A DNA stretch of 61,619 bases from Planctomycetota bacterium (GCA_022566315.1 JADFJC010000008.1:1-61619), one strand, 5' to 3'; positions 50,890 through 60,418 are shown, counted from the first letter of the stretch. The notes: generated from the sequence alone by a model not told the origin. Numbers and translations are program-made.

Positions 50890-51579
50890 TCATTCTTGCG
50901 GCAGTTTAGCTAAGTCTGCATCGGAGCCGGCCACCATTAGAATATCGTCCTGATAGATGACGGTATTGGGCATAGGAACGTTTATAATCTTGCTCTTCTC
51001 GCTCTTTTTGCTTTTGCCGTGCTCACCCCGCTTAATCAAAACCAGGTTCACGTTATATTTCTGTCGCAGTTGCAAATCCATAACCGTCTTGCCATCGAAG
51101 CTGGCCGGCGCCTTTATCCGAGCTAAGCTGTAGCCGGGCGTGAAGTCTATTTTTTCTCCGATTTGTGGTGCGATAAGTTTATACGCCCATCGTTGAGCCG
51201 ATTCGGTTTCAGGATAGATGACCTCTGTTGCGCCTACTTTGGAAAAGACCTCACCTGCAATCAAATCCTCTGCTCTTGCGTATATTTGCTTGAGGCCCAT
51301 TTGCCGCAGGTTCACGACCGTCAGAACCGCTGCCTCAAAACCGCGTCCTGTGCTTTGTCCTATACCGATGATAGCGACGTCAACCTTATCAACGCCCTGT
51401 GCTTTAAGCGCCTCTTCATCGGTGCTGTCGAGCCTGACGGCGTGGCTTACCTGGTCTCGAATCAGCTCTATCTCGTCTCTGTTTTTGTCAATTGCGATAA
51501 CCTCCGCTCCGCTCATCGCAAGGGCGATAGCCAATTTCTTGCCGAACCGTCCCAATCCTATTACAGCAAACCGCTTCAT
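50890..51579 (-). CDS. ktrA: K+ uptake regulatory protein KtrA/TrkA (RCK)
   Basis: 229 residues. RCK-N Rossmann domain: FAVIGLGRFGKKLA, EVIAIDKN, DSTDEEALKAQGVDKVDVAI; RCK-C follows from about residue 140. It gates the membrane subunit in response to bound nucleotide. The name ktrA rather than trkA rests on the single-RCK length. It follows ktrB-type 51676-53475 on the same strand across a family D repeat. Confidence 0.9.
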   Translation of the reverse strand: MKRFAVIGLGRFGKKLAIALAMSGAEVIAIDKNRDEIELIRDQVSHAVRLDSTDEEALKAQGVDKVDVAIIGIGQSTGRGFEAAVLTVVNLRQMGLKQIYARAEDLIAGEVFSKVGATEVIYPETESAQRWAYKLIAPQIGEKIDFTPGYSLARIKAPASFDGKTVMDLQLRQKYNVNLVLIKRGEHGKSKKSEKSKIINVPMPNTVIYQDDILMVAGSDADLAKLPQE

Positions 51580-51587
51580 AATTCGTT

Positions 51588-51672
51588 CCTCGTATATCGT
51601 ATATCGTATCAGAAGTCAGAAATCAGAAGTCGGATGTCGGATTTCTGTTTTCTGTCTTCTGTCCTTTGTCTT
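51588..51672. repeat. Family D repeat between ktrB and ktrA
   Basis: CGTATATCGTATATCGTATC, then CAGAAGTCAGAAATCAGAAG and inverted TTCTGTTTTCTGTCTTCTG, forming a long hairpin right after the ktrB stop. Confidence 0.72.
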
Positions 51673-51675
51673 CTG

Positions 51676-53475
51676 TTATCCGACAATTATCGCCTCATCC
51701 GGATAATTATATCGAACCGGTTTTAAGTTAAACGTCAGTGCCGCTAACAATGTCAAAGGCCCGAGTCTGCCGATAAGCATCGTTGCTATAATAATCAATT
51801 TGCCGGCTGTTGTCAAAGAACGTGTTATGCCGGTCGTCAGGCCCACCGTTCCCAGAGCAGAACCTGCCTCGAACATAATATCTGACAAAGTAGAGCCGTT
51901 TGAATTCTCTGTAATACTCAGTGCTAACGTAGCAACAAACAAAACCGCCACAAAGAGCAGTGTTACAGTTATTGCTCTGCCGACAACAACTATCCGAACT
52001 GACCGCTTGAACATTTCGACTTCCTGCCGCTTTCGCAGCGCCGCAACAGCAGTCATTATTACCACCGCTAATGTTACCGTCTTTATTCCGCCCGCCGTAG
52101 AACCGGGCGAACCGCCAATAAACATAAGCAAAATCAAAACAAACCTGCTCGACGCCGACATCGCCGAGACATCGACCGTGTTAAATCCTGCCGTCCTGGC
52201 CGTAATGGATTGAAACAATGCACCAAGTACGCCGGTTTTTTCAGCAGGATTGCTTCCACTCGCATATCGCTCAAACAAAAGTATGGCCAACATACCCAAA
52301 ACTATCAGACAGGCACTTACACTAAGAACTATCTTGGTCTGCAGCCGCAACCTTTTTGGTGTTTCCATCGAAAGCCGGTAGCGTTTGTAGAACAACTTCT
52401 TAAAGAACCGTTTTACCCTGTCAGCCGCAGTATTGACAAGGTCGTAAAGCACACCGAAACCAAGTCCGCCTAAGATTATCAGCGGACAAAGTACTACATA
52501 CACACTCCAGCTTCTGTTATAGCTGACAAAACTGTCACTAAACAAACTAAAGCCCGCGTTACAAAAAGCGCTGACCGAGTGAAAGATACTGTAGAACCAT
52601 TGCTGATGAACGTTAGTGACTCGCCCGGGCACATCGTCCCACATCCCGAAAAGGCTGACCGCGCCAACAGCTTCGATAAGCACCGTTCCAATGAAAATAA
52701 AAGCTATCATGTTGCCTATCCGACTGAGTGTGCGGGCACTTAGTAGGTCCTGCATTGCCGCCGATTCACGCAGGCTCAGTGCCTGGCCCAATAGCAGCGC
52801 AAATACCGCACCAAAGATAACTATCCCCAAACCGCCAAGCTGAATCAGCGTCAGAATCACCACCTGTCCCATCAAACTAAAGTCCTGGCCGGTGTCCTTC
52901 ACGATAAGCCCTGTAACACAGGTCGCACTGGTCGCCGTAAACAAGGCATCGACAAAGCTCAAGCTTTCTTTTCCAGGAGCAGATGCCGCCGGCAGCATTA
53001 GCAGCCCCGCCCCGGAGAATATCAAAACCAGAAAACTTGCGATTAATGTTCGTGTCGGGCTCTTGCCCGATGCCGCTAAGTTTACGCTGGTCCTGCATAG
53101 TTTTGCAATTACCTGCAGAACAAGATAGATACCCACTGAGAAGTGCCGAACTACCGCAGCTTCCGCTGTCGTAGGGGCAAACCAACGGCCTGTCCCAACC
53201 ACAGCAACGCCAAGCAAAAGCAAAAGCGGAATTTCAAACCAGTTCGCCCGCCAGAATTCGAGCTTTGAAACTGAATTAGAGAACCGAATTATTTTCTCTA
53301 CAACAAAGATACAAAGCAAAACGACCTGAATAGTATGTAAAATCACCTCCGGCAGCAATGGCTCCTTAAAACCGCCGAACAGCATAACAAAAGTCGCCGC
53401 GACCATCGCCGAGGTCAAAGCATTGACGCCGATTAAAACCCTCTCCATCCGTTTGTTTTTATAATCTATCCGCAT
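51676..53475 (-). CDS. ktrB: Potassium transporter membrane subunit KtrB/TrkH
   Basis: 599 residues with about 10-12 membrane helices and pore loops: FTATSATCVTGLIV (first selectivity loop), SVSAFCNAGFSLF (second), FQSITARTAGFNTVDVSA (third) and FEAGSALGTVGLTTG (fourth). IGGSPGSTAGGIKTVT and GRLGPLTLL are typical Trk/Ktr. An N-terminal extension of several helices precedes the core, making it longer than classic KtrB (about 450). Works with KtrA just downstream. Confidence 0.93.
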   Translation of the reverse strand: MRIDYKNKRMERVLIGVNALTSAMVAATFVMLFGGFKEPLLPEVILHTIQVVLLCIFVVEKIIRFSNSVSKLEFWRANWFEIPLLLLLGVAVVGTGRWFAPTTAEAAVVRHFSVGIYLVLQVIAKLCRTSVNLAASGKSPTRTLIASFLVLIFSGAGLLMLPAASAPGKESLSFVDALFTATSATCVTGLIVKDTGQDFSLMGQVVILTLIQLGGLGIVIFGAVFALLLGQALSLRESAAMQDLLSARTLSRIGNMIAFIFIGTVLIEAVGAVSLFGMWDDVPGRVTNVHQQWFYSIFHSVSAFCNAGFSLFSDSFVSYNRSWSVYVVLCPLIILGGLGFGVLYDLVNTAADRVKRFFKKLFYKRYRLSMETPKRLRLQTKIVLSVSACLIVLGMLAILLFERYASGSNPAEKTGVLGALFQSITARTAGFNTVDVSAMSASSRFVLILLMFIGGSPGSTAGGIKTVTLAVVIMTAVAALRKRQEVEMFKRSVRIVVVGRAITVTLLFVAVLFVATLALSITENSNGSTLSDIMFEAGSALGTVGLTTGITRSLTTAGKLIIIATMLIGRLGPLTLLAALTFNLKPVRYNYPDEAIIVG

Positions 53476-53718
53476 AAGTCAAGACTATTTACTATTGATT
53501 ATTGACTATGTCAAAAGACGGCGGTTTTACGATATTTTCTTCTTATGTTGTTTAGTTGTCGCCGGTACGGCGACGGGTTACTTTCAGACAAAAAGGTGTG
53601 CAGTCCGTAAGTCATAAGGACTCCTTGCGGAGTGCACACTCTATCTTCTATTACCTAAAAATTTACTCAAGACAGCTTAGTCAATAGTAAATAGTAAATA
53701 ATCAATAGTCAATAGTAT
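53476..53718. other. Structured intergenic element framed by inverted family B repeats
   Basis: Family B words stand at both ends in opposite orientation (TATTTACTATTGATTATTGA at about 53484-53503; AATAGTAAATAGTAAATAAT at about 53683-53702). Inside are hairpins GTCGCCGGTACGGCGAC, AGTCC/GGACT and CTCCTTGCGGAG, the last two enclosed by GTGTGCA/TGCACAC. It is a minus-strand gap between recG and ktrB and has no gene. Possibly a composite repeat or a folded RNA. Confidence 0.5.
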
Positions 53719-55860
53719 TCAGGCCACATCCGCTAATCCCAGCGCATCACCGAACTTAGCCAGCAGCGCCTGGCGAATATTTCTATGTTCAGTCTTTGTT
53801 AACATTGGGTCTTGCGAGACCAGCTCGAACGCGTTTTTCCTGGCCATAACCAGCAGGTCGAAGTCATCTACGATATTTGCGATTTTCAAATCCGGCAGTC
53901 CGTGCTGTCGTGTGCTGAACATCTCCCCCGGCCCGCGCAGCCGCAAATCATGCTCAGCTATCTCAAAACCATCATTGCTTCTGATCATTATTTCGAGTCT
54001 GCTTTGAGCTATTTCACTGTCGGTCTCAGCGAATAAAAAACAATATGACTTAGCTTCTCCTCTTCCGATACGCCCTCTCAACTGATGCAGTTGTGCCAGT
54101 CCGAATCTATCTGCTCCTTCTATGACCATTATTGTCGCGTTCGGCACATCCACCCCGACCTCAACTACAATGGTTGATACCAGCACATCGATTTTACCTT
54201 TGCGAAACTCCGACATAACTTGTTGCTTTCTAACCGAGGGCATCTGTCCATGCAAAAGCTCAACGGTAAATTCCGGAAAAACTTCCGTAGAAAGATACTT
54301 CCATTCATCAGTTGCAGCCCTGACATCGTTGTCCTGCTCTCCGTAAGGAGTCCCTAGGACAACGGCAGTAATCCGCGGATAAACAAAATACGCCTGCTTC
54401 TTTGCCTTGAGACGCTCGCGGATAAACTCATGCGCTTTGAGCCGGTCTTGCCGGTCAACCCAGCGGGTGATAACGGTGCCTCTGCCCGGCGGCGAGTGCT
54501 TGATGACAGAAACATCCAAATCACCGAATGCAGTCATCGCCAGCGTTCGTGGAATAGGCGTAGCCGTCATAACAAGGCAGTGCGGAGTGGTTTGTTTTCG
54601 CAATTGCGCTCTTTGTTCGACTCCGAATTTGTGCTGCTCATCGATTATAACCAAACCTAACTTTTTAAACTCAATATCTGCCTGCAGTAATGCCACTGTC
54701 CCAACGACAATATCAACCTCGCCGCTTTTTATCTGCTTCAAAAGCTCAGTTCTTTTTTTGCCGGTCAATCCCCCCATTACTAAAACTCTTTTTACTTTGC
54801 TGTTCCTCAAATACCTTTCAATGCTTAGAGAATGCTGGCTGGCCAAAATCTCCGTAGGCGCCATAATTGCCACTTGCGTCCTGTTGGCCACAGCTAACAA
54901 AGCGGCATAAAGCGCCACCACCGTTTTGCCCGAACCCACGTCACCCTGCAACAGCCGATTCATCGGCGTATGTCTGCTCATATCCGCAGCGATTTCGGCT
55001 ATGCAGTCGTTTTGGTCCTCGGTGAGCAAAAATGGGAAACGCTTCCTGATTCGGCTGTCGATTTCGTCGGTGCAAATGCACGGCCTCGCCGCAGAAAAAT
55101 GCTGCACCTTATACCGTCGAAGCGCCAATCCCAACTGCATTAAAAACAGCTCATCGTACTTTAATCTGCGTTTTGCCTGTGCCAGTTTCTCCTCGTCCGG
55201 CGGCAAATGTATCCACTGAAATGCGTCCTTTCTGCTGATAAGGTTTGTTTTCTTCAGAAAACTTTTGCCATAAAACTCCGGCACCAGCTTATCAGCTGCC
55301 TCACGCACGCGTCCGATTATCTTTTTGATTTGTCTGCTGCTCAGTCCTTTGCAGGCGGGATAAACTCCGCCGCTAAAATACTCAGCCGACCGGGGATGTT
55401 CTTCATCGAGTACCACAAACTTCGGATTGGTCAGTTGCAACTGATGTTTGTATAAAGTAACCTTGCCTGATGCCATTATTATTTGGCCGGGTTCTAATTG
55501 ATTGCGAAGGTATCTGCCGTGGAACCATATAATTCTGCATGCGCCTGTGTCGTCACTGATTATGGCTTCAAATATCGACTGCCTGCGATAATCCTGGTAG
55601 TCTGTTGATTCGACAAGACCAATAACAGCCGTGTCCTCGCCCGGCTGCATTTGAGCTATCTTTGTCGGCTCGGGAACAAAGTTCCAGTCGCGCGGATAAT
55701 ATTCTAATAAGTCCCCGACCGTTTCAACACCCAATTTTGAGAAGGTCTCGGCCCTGGCCGGACCTACGCCTTTTACATATTGGATCGGCATCGACAAGTC
55801 GAGCCTGTTTTGTGATTCTTCGCTAACCTCTGCTGTTGTTGTATGTCCGTCCATGGACAT
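53719..55860 (-). CDS. recG: ATP-dependent DNA helicase RecG
   Basis: Reverses and restarts stalled replication forks. The N-terminal wedge/OB domain has PIQYVKGVGPARAETF. Helicase motifs: LLQGDVGSGKTVVALYA (I), APTEILASQH (Ia), VIIDEQHKFGV (II, DEQH as in RecG), MTATPIPRTLA (III), then VVEVGVDVPNATIMVIEGAD and QLRGRIGRG (V-VI). The 713-residue length is normal. An in-helicase run near 54345 (TAVVLGTPYGEQDNDVRA) may be another small repeat insertion. Confidence 0.96.
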   Translation of the reverse strand: MSMDGHTTTAEVSEESQNRLDLSMPIQYVKGVGPARAETFSKLGVETVGDLLEYYPRDWNFVPEPTKIAQMQPGEDTAVIGLVESTDYQDYRRQSIFEAIISDDTGACRIIWFHGRYLRNQLEPGQIIMASGKVTLYKHQLQLTNPKFVVLDEEHPRSAEYFSGGVYPACKGLSSRQIKKIIGRVREAADKLVPEFYGKSFLKKTNLISRKDAFQWIHLPPDEEKLAQAKRRLKYDELFLMQLGLALRRYKVQHFSAARPCICTDEIDSRIRKRFPFLLTEDQNDCIAEIAADMSRHTPMNRLLQGDVGSGKTVVALYAALLAVANRTQVAIMAPTEILASQHSLSIERYLRNSKVKRVLVMGGLTGKKRTELLKQIKSGEVDIVVGTVALLQADIEFKKLGLVIIDEQHKFGVEQRAQLRKQTTPHCLVMTATPIPRTLAMTAFGDLDVSVIKHSPPGRGTVITRWVDRQDRLKAHEFIRERLKAKKQAYFVYPRITAVVLGTPYGEQDNDVRAATDEWKYLSTEVFPEFTVELLHGQMPSVRKQQVMSEFRKGKIDVLVSTIVVEVGVDVPNATIMVIEGADRFGLAQLHQLRGRIGRGEAKSYCFLFAETDSEIAQSRLEIMIRSNDGFEIAEHDLRLRGPGEMFSTRQHGLPDLKIANIVDDFDLLVMARKNAFELVSQDPMLTKTEHRNIRQALLAKFGDALGLADVA

Positions 55861-55918
55861 ACAATAACAAATTTAACTTTTTTTTGAAATGACAAAATAT
55901 AGTAATGCAATTCTTGCA

Positions 55919-56596
55919 CTATTTCTCGAAACCGTGTTCACCTAACAGTTTCACAAACCGGACATCACAAATTTCTCTTTCGATAAGTTTGCCCGCTTTT
56001 TTTTCACAAGCTACCAGCTCCTGCACTCCTCCGTAGCCGACAGGCACGACCAAAAAGCCGCCATCGGCAAGCTGCCTGACCAAAGGCTCTGGTATCTCCG
56101 GCACCGCAGCGGTAATCATAATTCTGTCAAAGCATCCCGATGGCGGCAGTTGGGACTCCGGCCAGCCGCAACTGCCATCGCCAACATAGAACTCAACATT
56201 ACTGACGCCCAACCTGCCAAGGACCGCCTGGGCCGACTCAGACAACTGGGGAAATCTTTCTATAGTATAGACTTTTTTTACTAACTTACCGAGAACCGCA
56301 GTTTGGTACCCGCTGCCCGTTCCAATCTCCAGAACCTCGCAGTTGCGATTGCACCGCAGCTCCTGAGTCATCAGAGCGACAATATATGGCTGCGAAATAG
56401 TCTGGCCCATCCCGATTGGCAGAGGGCCGTCGGTATAGGCCTGTGAGAGATATGACTCTGGTACAAATTCCTCCCGCGGAACCTCAGCCATTACCTTCAG
56501 GACGTCAGGATTAGTTATATTACGACCCTTCAGGTCCAGCCTGAGCATCTGTTCCCGAGCAACGCCGAATTTATCTTTGTTCTCCCGTCCATGCAT
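55919..56596 (-). CDS. pcm: Protein-L-isoaspartate O-methyltransferase
   Basis: Repairs isoaspartyl damage in proteins using SAM. MGQTISQPYIVALMTQEL is the family hallmark, VLEIGTGSGYQTAVLGKL is SAM motif I, and DRIMITAAVPEIPEPLVRQL motif II. The frame opens at TTG 56632; ATG 56596 (MHGRENKDKF) gives 225 residues, the usual length, but no clear ribosome site is seen for either. Confidence 0.93.
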   Translation of the reverse strand: MHGRENKDKFGVAREQMLRLDLKGRNITNPDVLKVMAEVPREEFVPESYLSQAYTDGPLPIGMGQTISQPYIVALMTQELRCNRNCEVLEIGTGSGYQTAVLGKLVKKVYTIERFPQLSESAQAVLGRLGVSNVEFYVGDGSCGWPESQLPPSGCFDRIMITAAVPEIPEPLVRQLADGGFLVVPVGYGGVQELVACEKKAGKLIEREICDVRFVKLLGEHGFEK

Positions 56597-56667
56597 AGCT
56601 TTAATAATCGCTTTTTGAACGCTATTTTGCAAACCAATTTTGCGGGCTTGCTGCGATAGTTTTCCAA

Positions 56668-57405
56668 TTAAAATAAAAGCTTGATGGCCGCAGCGACTGC
56701 TAAAATCTGCACAACAGCAATAAAGGCCTTTTGCGGGATTCGTTTTAGAAAAAATATCCCTATCACCGCTCCAACCGCAATAAACGGCAGCATCATTAAA
56801 TCAAGTTTCACAGACGCCGCTGTCATCAAGTCCAGATTTGCGCTGAACGGCACCTTCAGCCAGTTAACAATGAAGAAGAACCATGCACCGGTCCCCACGA
56901 ATTCGATTTTGGGCAGCCGCATAGCCAACAGATAAATAATCATTATAGGCCCGGCTGCGTTGGCCATCATAGTCGTAACCCCCGCCATAAAACCAAGTCC
57001 GACCACAAACCACCATTGGGTTGGAACCGGCGCATCCTTACCTTTAGTCCTTGTGCGCCAGTAATTGATACCCAACATCACCAGAACTATCCCGCCAATA
57101 ATCGGTTTAAGCTGCTCATCGTTGACTACTTTCAACCCGAAGTACCCGGCCACGATACCTGCAAAAGCAGCCGGAAGCAGACGCAGCACATGACCCCACT
57201 TAGCGTTACGTCTGTGATACACGATAGCAAACAAATCCGCTAATATCAGGATACCAAGCAGCGCCCCGACCGAACTGCGGGCCGGCAAAACGCCGGCCAT
57301 CAAAGGCACCACCAAAATCCCAAGACCCGGAATTCCGGTCTTCGTAATCCCCACCATAACCGCACTTAAAGCGACAACAATCCAGCCGGATAGCTCCAAT
57401 TCCAA
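56668..57405 (-). CDS. Sulfite exporter TauE/SafE family permease
   Basis: 245 residues, about 8 membrane helices. GITKTGIPGLGILVVPLMAG is the first family repeat, with GFMAGVTTMMANAAGPIMII the second. Exports sulfite, sulfoacetate or other small anions; the substrate is unclear. It starts with TTG 57405 after GGAG with 8-base spacing. Confidence 0.85.
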   Translation of the reverse strand: MELELSGWIVVALSAVMVGITKTGIPGLGILVVPLMAGVLPARSSVGALLGILILADLFAIVYHRRNAKWGHVLRLLPAAFAGIVAGYFGLKVVNDEQLKPIIGGIVLVMLGINYWRTRTKGKDAPVPTQWWFVVGLGFMAGVTTMMANAAGPIMIIYLLAMRLPKIEFVGTGAWFFFIVNWLKVPFSANLDLMTAASVKLDLMMLPFIAVGAVIGIFFLKRIPQKAFIAVVQILAVAAAIKLLF

Positions 57406-57484
57406 CGTACTTGCTCCTTTATCAAAGTCTTCTCATTATAAACTTGGACTTTCAACCCTCGCAATCTATCGGTTTTAGGCTTTC

Positions 57485-57550
57485 TTTGCAATTGACAATT
57501 GACGATTGAAGGTGATAATTGAAAATAATCAACCATAAATAGTCAATAGC
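57485..57550. repeat. Family B repeat upstream of the lipoprotein gene
   Basis: TTGCAATTGACAATTGACGA and AATCAACCATAAATAGTCAA words in the divergent gap. Confidence 0.6.
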
Positions 57551-57566
57551 AAAAGGAGACCAGAAA

Positions 57567-58199
57567 ATGAAAGTCAAAAAGATTCTTTTTTACCTGTTGG
57601 CTGTCCTTTTAGGCGGCTGTGTGCCCGTTATGTCGCTGCATTCGCTTTATACCAAAGAAAATGTAGTGTTCGAGGAAAAACTGCTCGGCACCTGGGTGGA
57701 TGACCCCAACGGCCCTGAAGTTATTTGGGAATTCACGCATATTGACGAACCGAAGAATGCGTACAAACTGATTTTCTCTGACGATAAGGGCAAAAAAGGC
57801 TCATTTGTTGCACATCTGGTGAAGCTGGAGAACAGCTTGTTTCTGGACGTTTTTCCGGATGAATTCCCCTGCGACACAGAAGACCCGAACAAAACAGACT
57901 GGCTATATAACGTATTTTTCTTGGTCCCTGTCCATACATTTATAAAGATAGACTCCATCGAGCCTCAGTTGAAAATGCGATTAACAGATGATGATAAAAT
58001 GGCGGAGCTGCTCAAGGAAGACCCCAATGCCGTAAAGCATACGTCAATTGAGGACAGGTTTATCCTGACGGCATCGACAAAAGAACTCCAGGCCTTCGTA
58101 CTTAAATACGCTGACGACAACAGAGTATTCACCAACGAAGTTGTCCTGAATCGCAGAGAAACCGGAAAAACAAATACTCTCAAAGCCATCGAACCTTAG
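57567..58199 (+). CDS. Predicted lipoprotein of unknown function
   Basis: 210 residues. A type II signal peptide with lipobox LLGGC (Cys 18) ends MKVKKILFYLLAVLLGGC. The mature part has LLGTWVDDPNGPEVIWEFTH, resembling small beta-barrel LGTW proteins. No function assigned. AAGGAG precedes the start. nadB follows 36 bases after its stop. Confidence 0.75.
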   Translation: MKVKKILFYLLAVLLGGCVPVMSLHSLYTKENVVFEEKLLGTWVDDPNGPEVIWEFTHIDEPKNAYKLIFSDDKGKKGSFVAHLVKLENSLFLDVFPDEFPCDTEDPNKTDWLYNVFFLVPVHTFIKIDSIEPQLKMRLTDDDKMAELLKEDPNAVKHTSIEDRFILTASTKELQAFVLKYADDNRVFTNEVVLNRRETGKTNTLKAIEP

Positions 58200-58235
58200 C
58201 GGCAGCTCAAAAGAATATAGATAAAGGTAAAATTT

Positions 58236-59894
58236 ATGACTTCTCAGCCGGAATTTAAACAGGGACCCAAACCGCAAGATAGTGTACTTGCTGAGCCAAG
58301 ACGCTATCTGGTAAATATTGACTCTATCTCCACACACCAGCTTTTTACCGATTGTCTGGTGATAGGGGCCGGCATCGCAGGCTTTCGTGCCGCCATCGAA
58401 GCAGCCGAGCACTGCAACGTCATCATCGTTTGCAAAGATACCGTGAAAAATAGTAACACTGCCAAAGCCCAGGGTGGTATTGCCTCGGTGCTTAATAAAA
58501 CAGACACATTCGAATCACACATAACCGATACGCTTAACACCGGCTGCGGGATATGTGACGAGGGCATAGTTGACTCGGTCATTCGCCAGGGACCGGAACT
58601 GATAGAGCAACTGCTCGATTGGGGTACTGAATTCGACCTGATTGACGGGCATATCGCCACTACGCTTGAAGGTGGCCACAGTTGCCCTCGTGTCGCTCAC
58701 GCACATGGCGATGAAACCGGACGGATAATTACAGAGGCGCTTATAAAAAAAGTCGGTCAGAATTCGAATATAAGAATATTGGAAAATTTCTACGCCATTG
58801 ACCTGCTCACCAACGATGACAACAAGTGCATAGGAATAGTCGGCCACGATAATCACAGGGGTCCCCAGATAATCTGGGCTGCAAACACAATCCTGGCAAC
58901 CGGAGGGGCAGGCCGACTCTACCGCGAAACCACAAACCCAGAAGTTGCAACAGGCGATGGCATTGCTATTGCCTACAGGGCCGGTGTCGTATTGCAGGAT
59001 TTGGAGTTTATGCAGTTCCACCCGACCACGCTCTATATTGCAGGCGCCACACGGGCCTTGATTACCGAGACGCTTCGTGGTGAAGGGGCGGTTCTGCTGG
59101 ATAACAAGGGCCGGCGTTTTATGAAGGAATACCACGAAGCCGCCGAGCTTGCACCGCGTGACATTGTCAGCCGGGCCATCCTTACCCAGATGCGAAAAAC
59201 CGAGTCAACGCATGTTTATCTGGACGTTCGGCACTTCGATAAAGCATATTTTGCAAAAAGATTCCCGCAGATTAACGAACTGCTTGAAAGTTTCGATATA
59301 GATATCGGTCACGACCTCATCCCTGTTCGACCCAGCGCACACTATATGATAGGAGGTGTAAAAACTGACAGTTTGGCTAAAACAAATATCGAAAATCTTT
59401 ACGCCTGCGGCGAAATAGCTTCCACCGGCCTGCACGGCGCAAATCGACTCGGCAGTAACTCCCTCCTTGAAGGGTTGGTATTCGGCAAAATAGCCGGGAA
59501 GATTGCTTCGCAAAGCACAAAAGCGGGCGCTGCCCATCTCAAGCACCCTTTGATAAAATATCAAATACCACATTCAGACCGCACCCGTTTGGATGCCGCT
59601 GACGTCAGAAACTCGCTTCGAGCTCTTATGTGGCGAAATGTCGGCATCACCCGAAAGGCACAACTGCTCACAGAAACTCAGGAGATTATCAGTTTCTGGC
59701 AGCGCTATGTGATGGACAAAATCTTTGACTCGCCCGAAGGCTGGGAATGTCAGAATATGCTCACCGTTTGCCTGCTTATGGCCCAATCAGCCTATGTGCG
59801 CCAGGAAAGTCGAGGCGTCCACTTCAGGAGAGATTTCCCCCATACCGACGATGAACACTTCAAAAAACATATCGAAATCTCAAGGCGATTATGA
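58236..59894 (+). CDS. nadB: L-aspartate oxidase
   Basis: FAD enzyme converting L-aspartate to iminoaspartate, the first step of de novo NAD synthesis. FAD-binding LVIGAGIAGFRAAIEA, NTAKAQGGIASVL, HAHGDETGR, FMQFHPTTLYIAG, LITETLRGEGAVLLDNKGRR and ACGEIASTGLHGANRLGSNS are family motifs. The 552-residue length fits. An AAAGG site lies before ATG 58236. nadA is not in the window; nadK (19113) acts later in the same pathway. Confidence 0.95.
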   Translation: MTSQPEFKQGPKPQDSVLAEPRRYLVNIDSISTHQLFTDCLVIGAGIAGFRAAIEAAEHCNVIIVCKDTVKNSNTAKAQGGIASVLNKTDTFESHITDTLNTGCGICDEGIVDSVIRQGPELIEQLLDWGTEFDLIDGHIATTLEGGHSCPRVAHAHGDETGRIITEALIKKVGQNSNIRILENFYAIDLLTNDDNKCIGIVGHDNHRGPQIIWAANTILATGGAGRLYRETTNPEVATGDGIAIAYRAGVVLQDLEFMQFHPTTLYIAGATRALITETLRGEGAVLLDNKGRRFMKEYHEAAELAPRDIVSRAILTQMRKTESTHVYLDVRHFDKAYFAKRFPQINELLESFDIDIGHDLIPVRPSAHYMIGGVKTDSLAKTNIENLYACGEIASTGLHGANRLGSNSLLEGLVFGKIAGKIASQSTKAGAAHLKHPLIKYQIPHSDRTRLDAADVRNSLRALMWRNVGITRKAQLLTETQEIISFWQRYVMDKIFDSPEGWECQNMLTVCLLMAQSAYVRQESRGVHFRRDFPHTDDEHFKKHIEISRRL

Positions 59895-60051
59895 GACAAG
59901 TAGCGCCGTAAGGTGTCCCCAAGGGACTGCTAAAGCATTTAAATCAGCCACCGAAGCGTCAGGAAAATTGCTCTTTCGCACTCCTCATAAGATACACAGA
60001 TGTACCGCAGAAGCAGGCAGCGTTTGGAAGGATTTGTAGTCGTGTATGACG

Positions 60052-60167
60052 TTAAGGACTGGTAAAGAAATTAGGTTTCGTTTTTGGCTGAGTGAGGACA
60101 AGGTTGACACCGCCAGCCGCAGCCGCAGCCAGCCAAAAATGGAAGATAATTTATTTACAAGTCCTAA
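60052..60167 (+). mobile_element. MITE-like element copy 2 (TTAGGACT ends), 116 bp
   Basis: Left end TTAAGGACTGGTAAAGAAAT; right end, inverted, TTAGGACTTGTAAATAAATT. It shares TTTCGTTTTTGGCTGAG, CAGCCGCAGCC and ATGGAAGATAATTTATTTAC with 22278-22484 but lacks about 90 interior bases. Nested inverted words (TTTTTGGCTG / CAGCCAAAAA) mark it as a non-autonomous palindromic element. Confidence 0.7.
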
Positions 60168-60418
60168 GCGTCGTTATTCTCGCGTAAATATTTAGCATCA
60201 AGTTGATCTTTTTCACGACCTGTTGATTCTTTATTCTTGATAAGATTTGTAACATTTCTTTGTAATCTTTGTTCAACATGTTGCTTATCCTTTAACGACC
60301 ATAATTCGGCGGTGAGTTCCCATATAAAGCTGACTCTTTCCCGGGGTGATGCATCTACATAGCAGTCGTCTTGTTTGGTCATTTTTTTTAAGGTTGTGTG
60401 ATTTCTTATGACTTTCAT
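60164..60418 (-). CDS. Small conserved-looking protein (84 residues), possibly leaderless
   Basis: Contains YVDASPRERVSFIWELTAEL, then WSLKDKQHVEQRLQRNVTNL, a pattern I associate with small hypothetical proteins near nucleotidyltransferase-like toxin or antitoxin genes. A TATAAT at 60428-60433 ends only 9 bases before ATG 60418, so the mRNA would be nearly leaderless. Its stop codon lies in the end of the MITE-like element, so its last residues may be altered. An internal Met at residue 13 (MTKQDD) could also be the start. Confidence 0.6.
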   Translation of the reverse strand: MKVIRNHTTLKKMTKQDDCYVDASPRERVSFIWELTAELWSLKDKQHVEQRLQRNVTNLIKNKESTGREKDQLDAKYLRENNDA

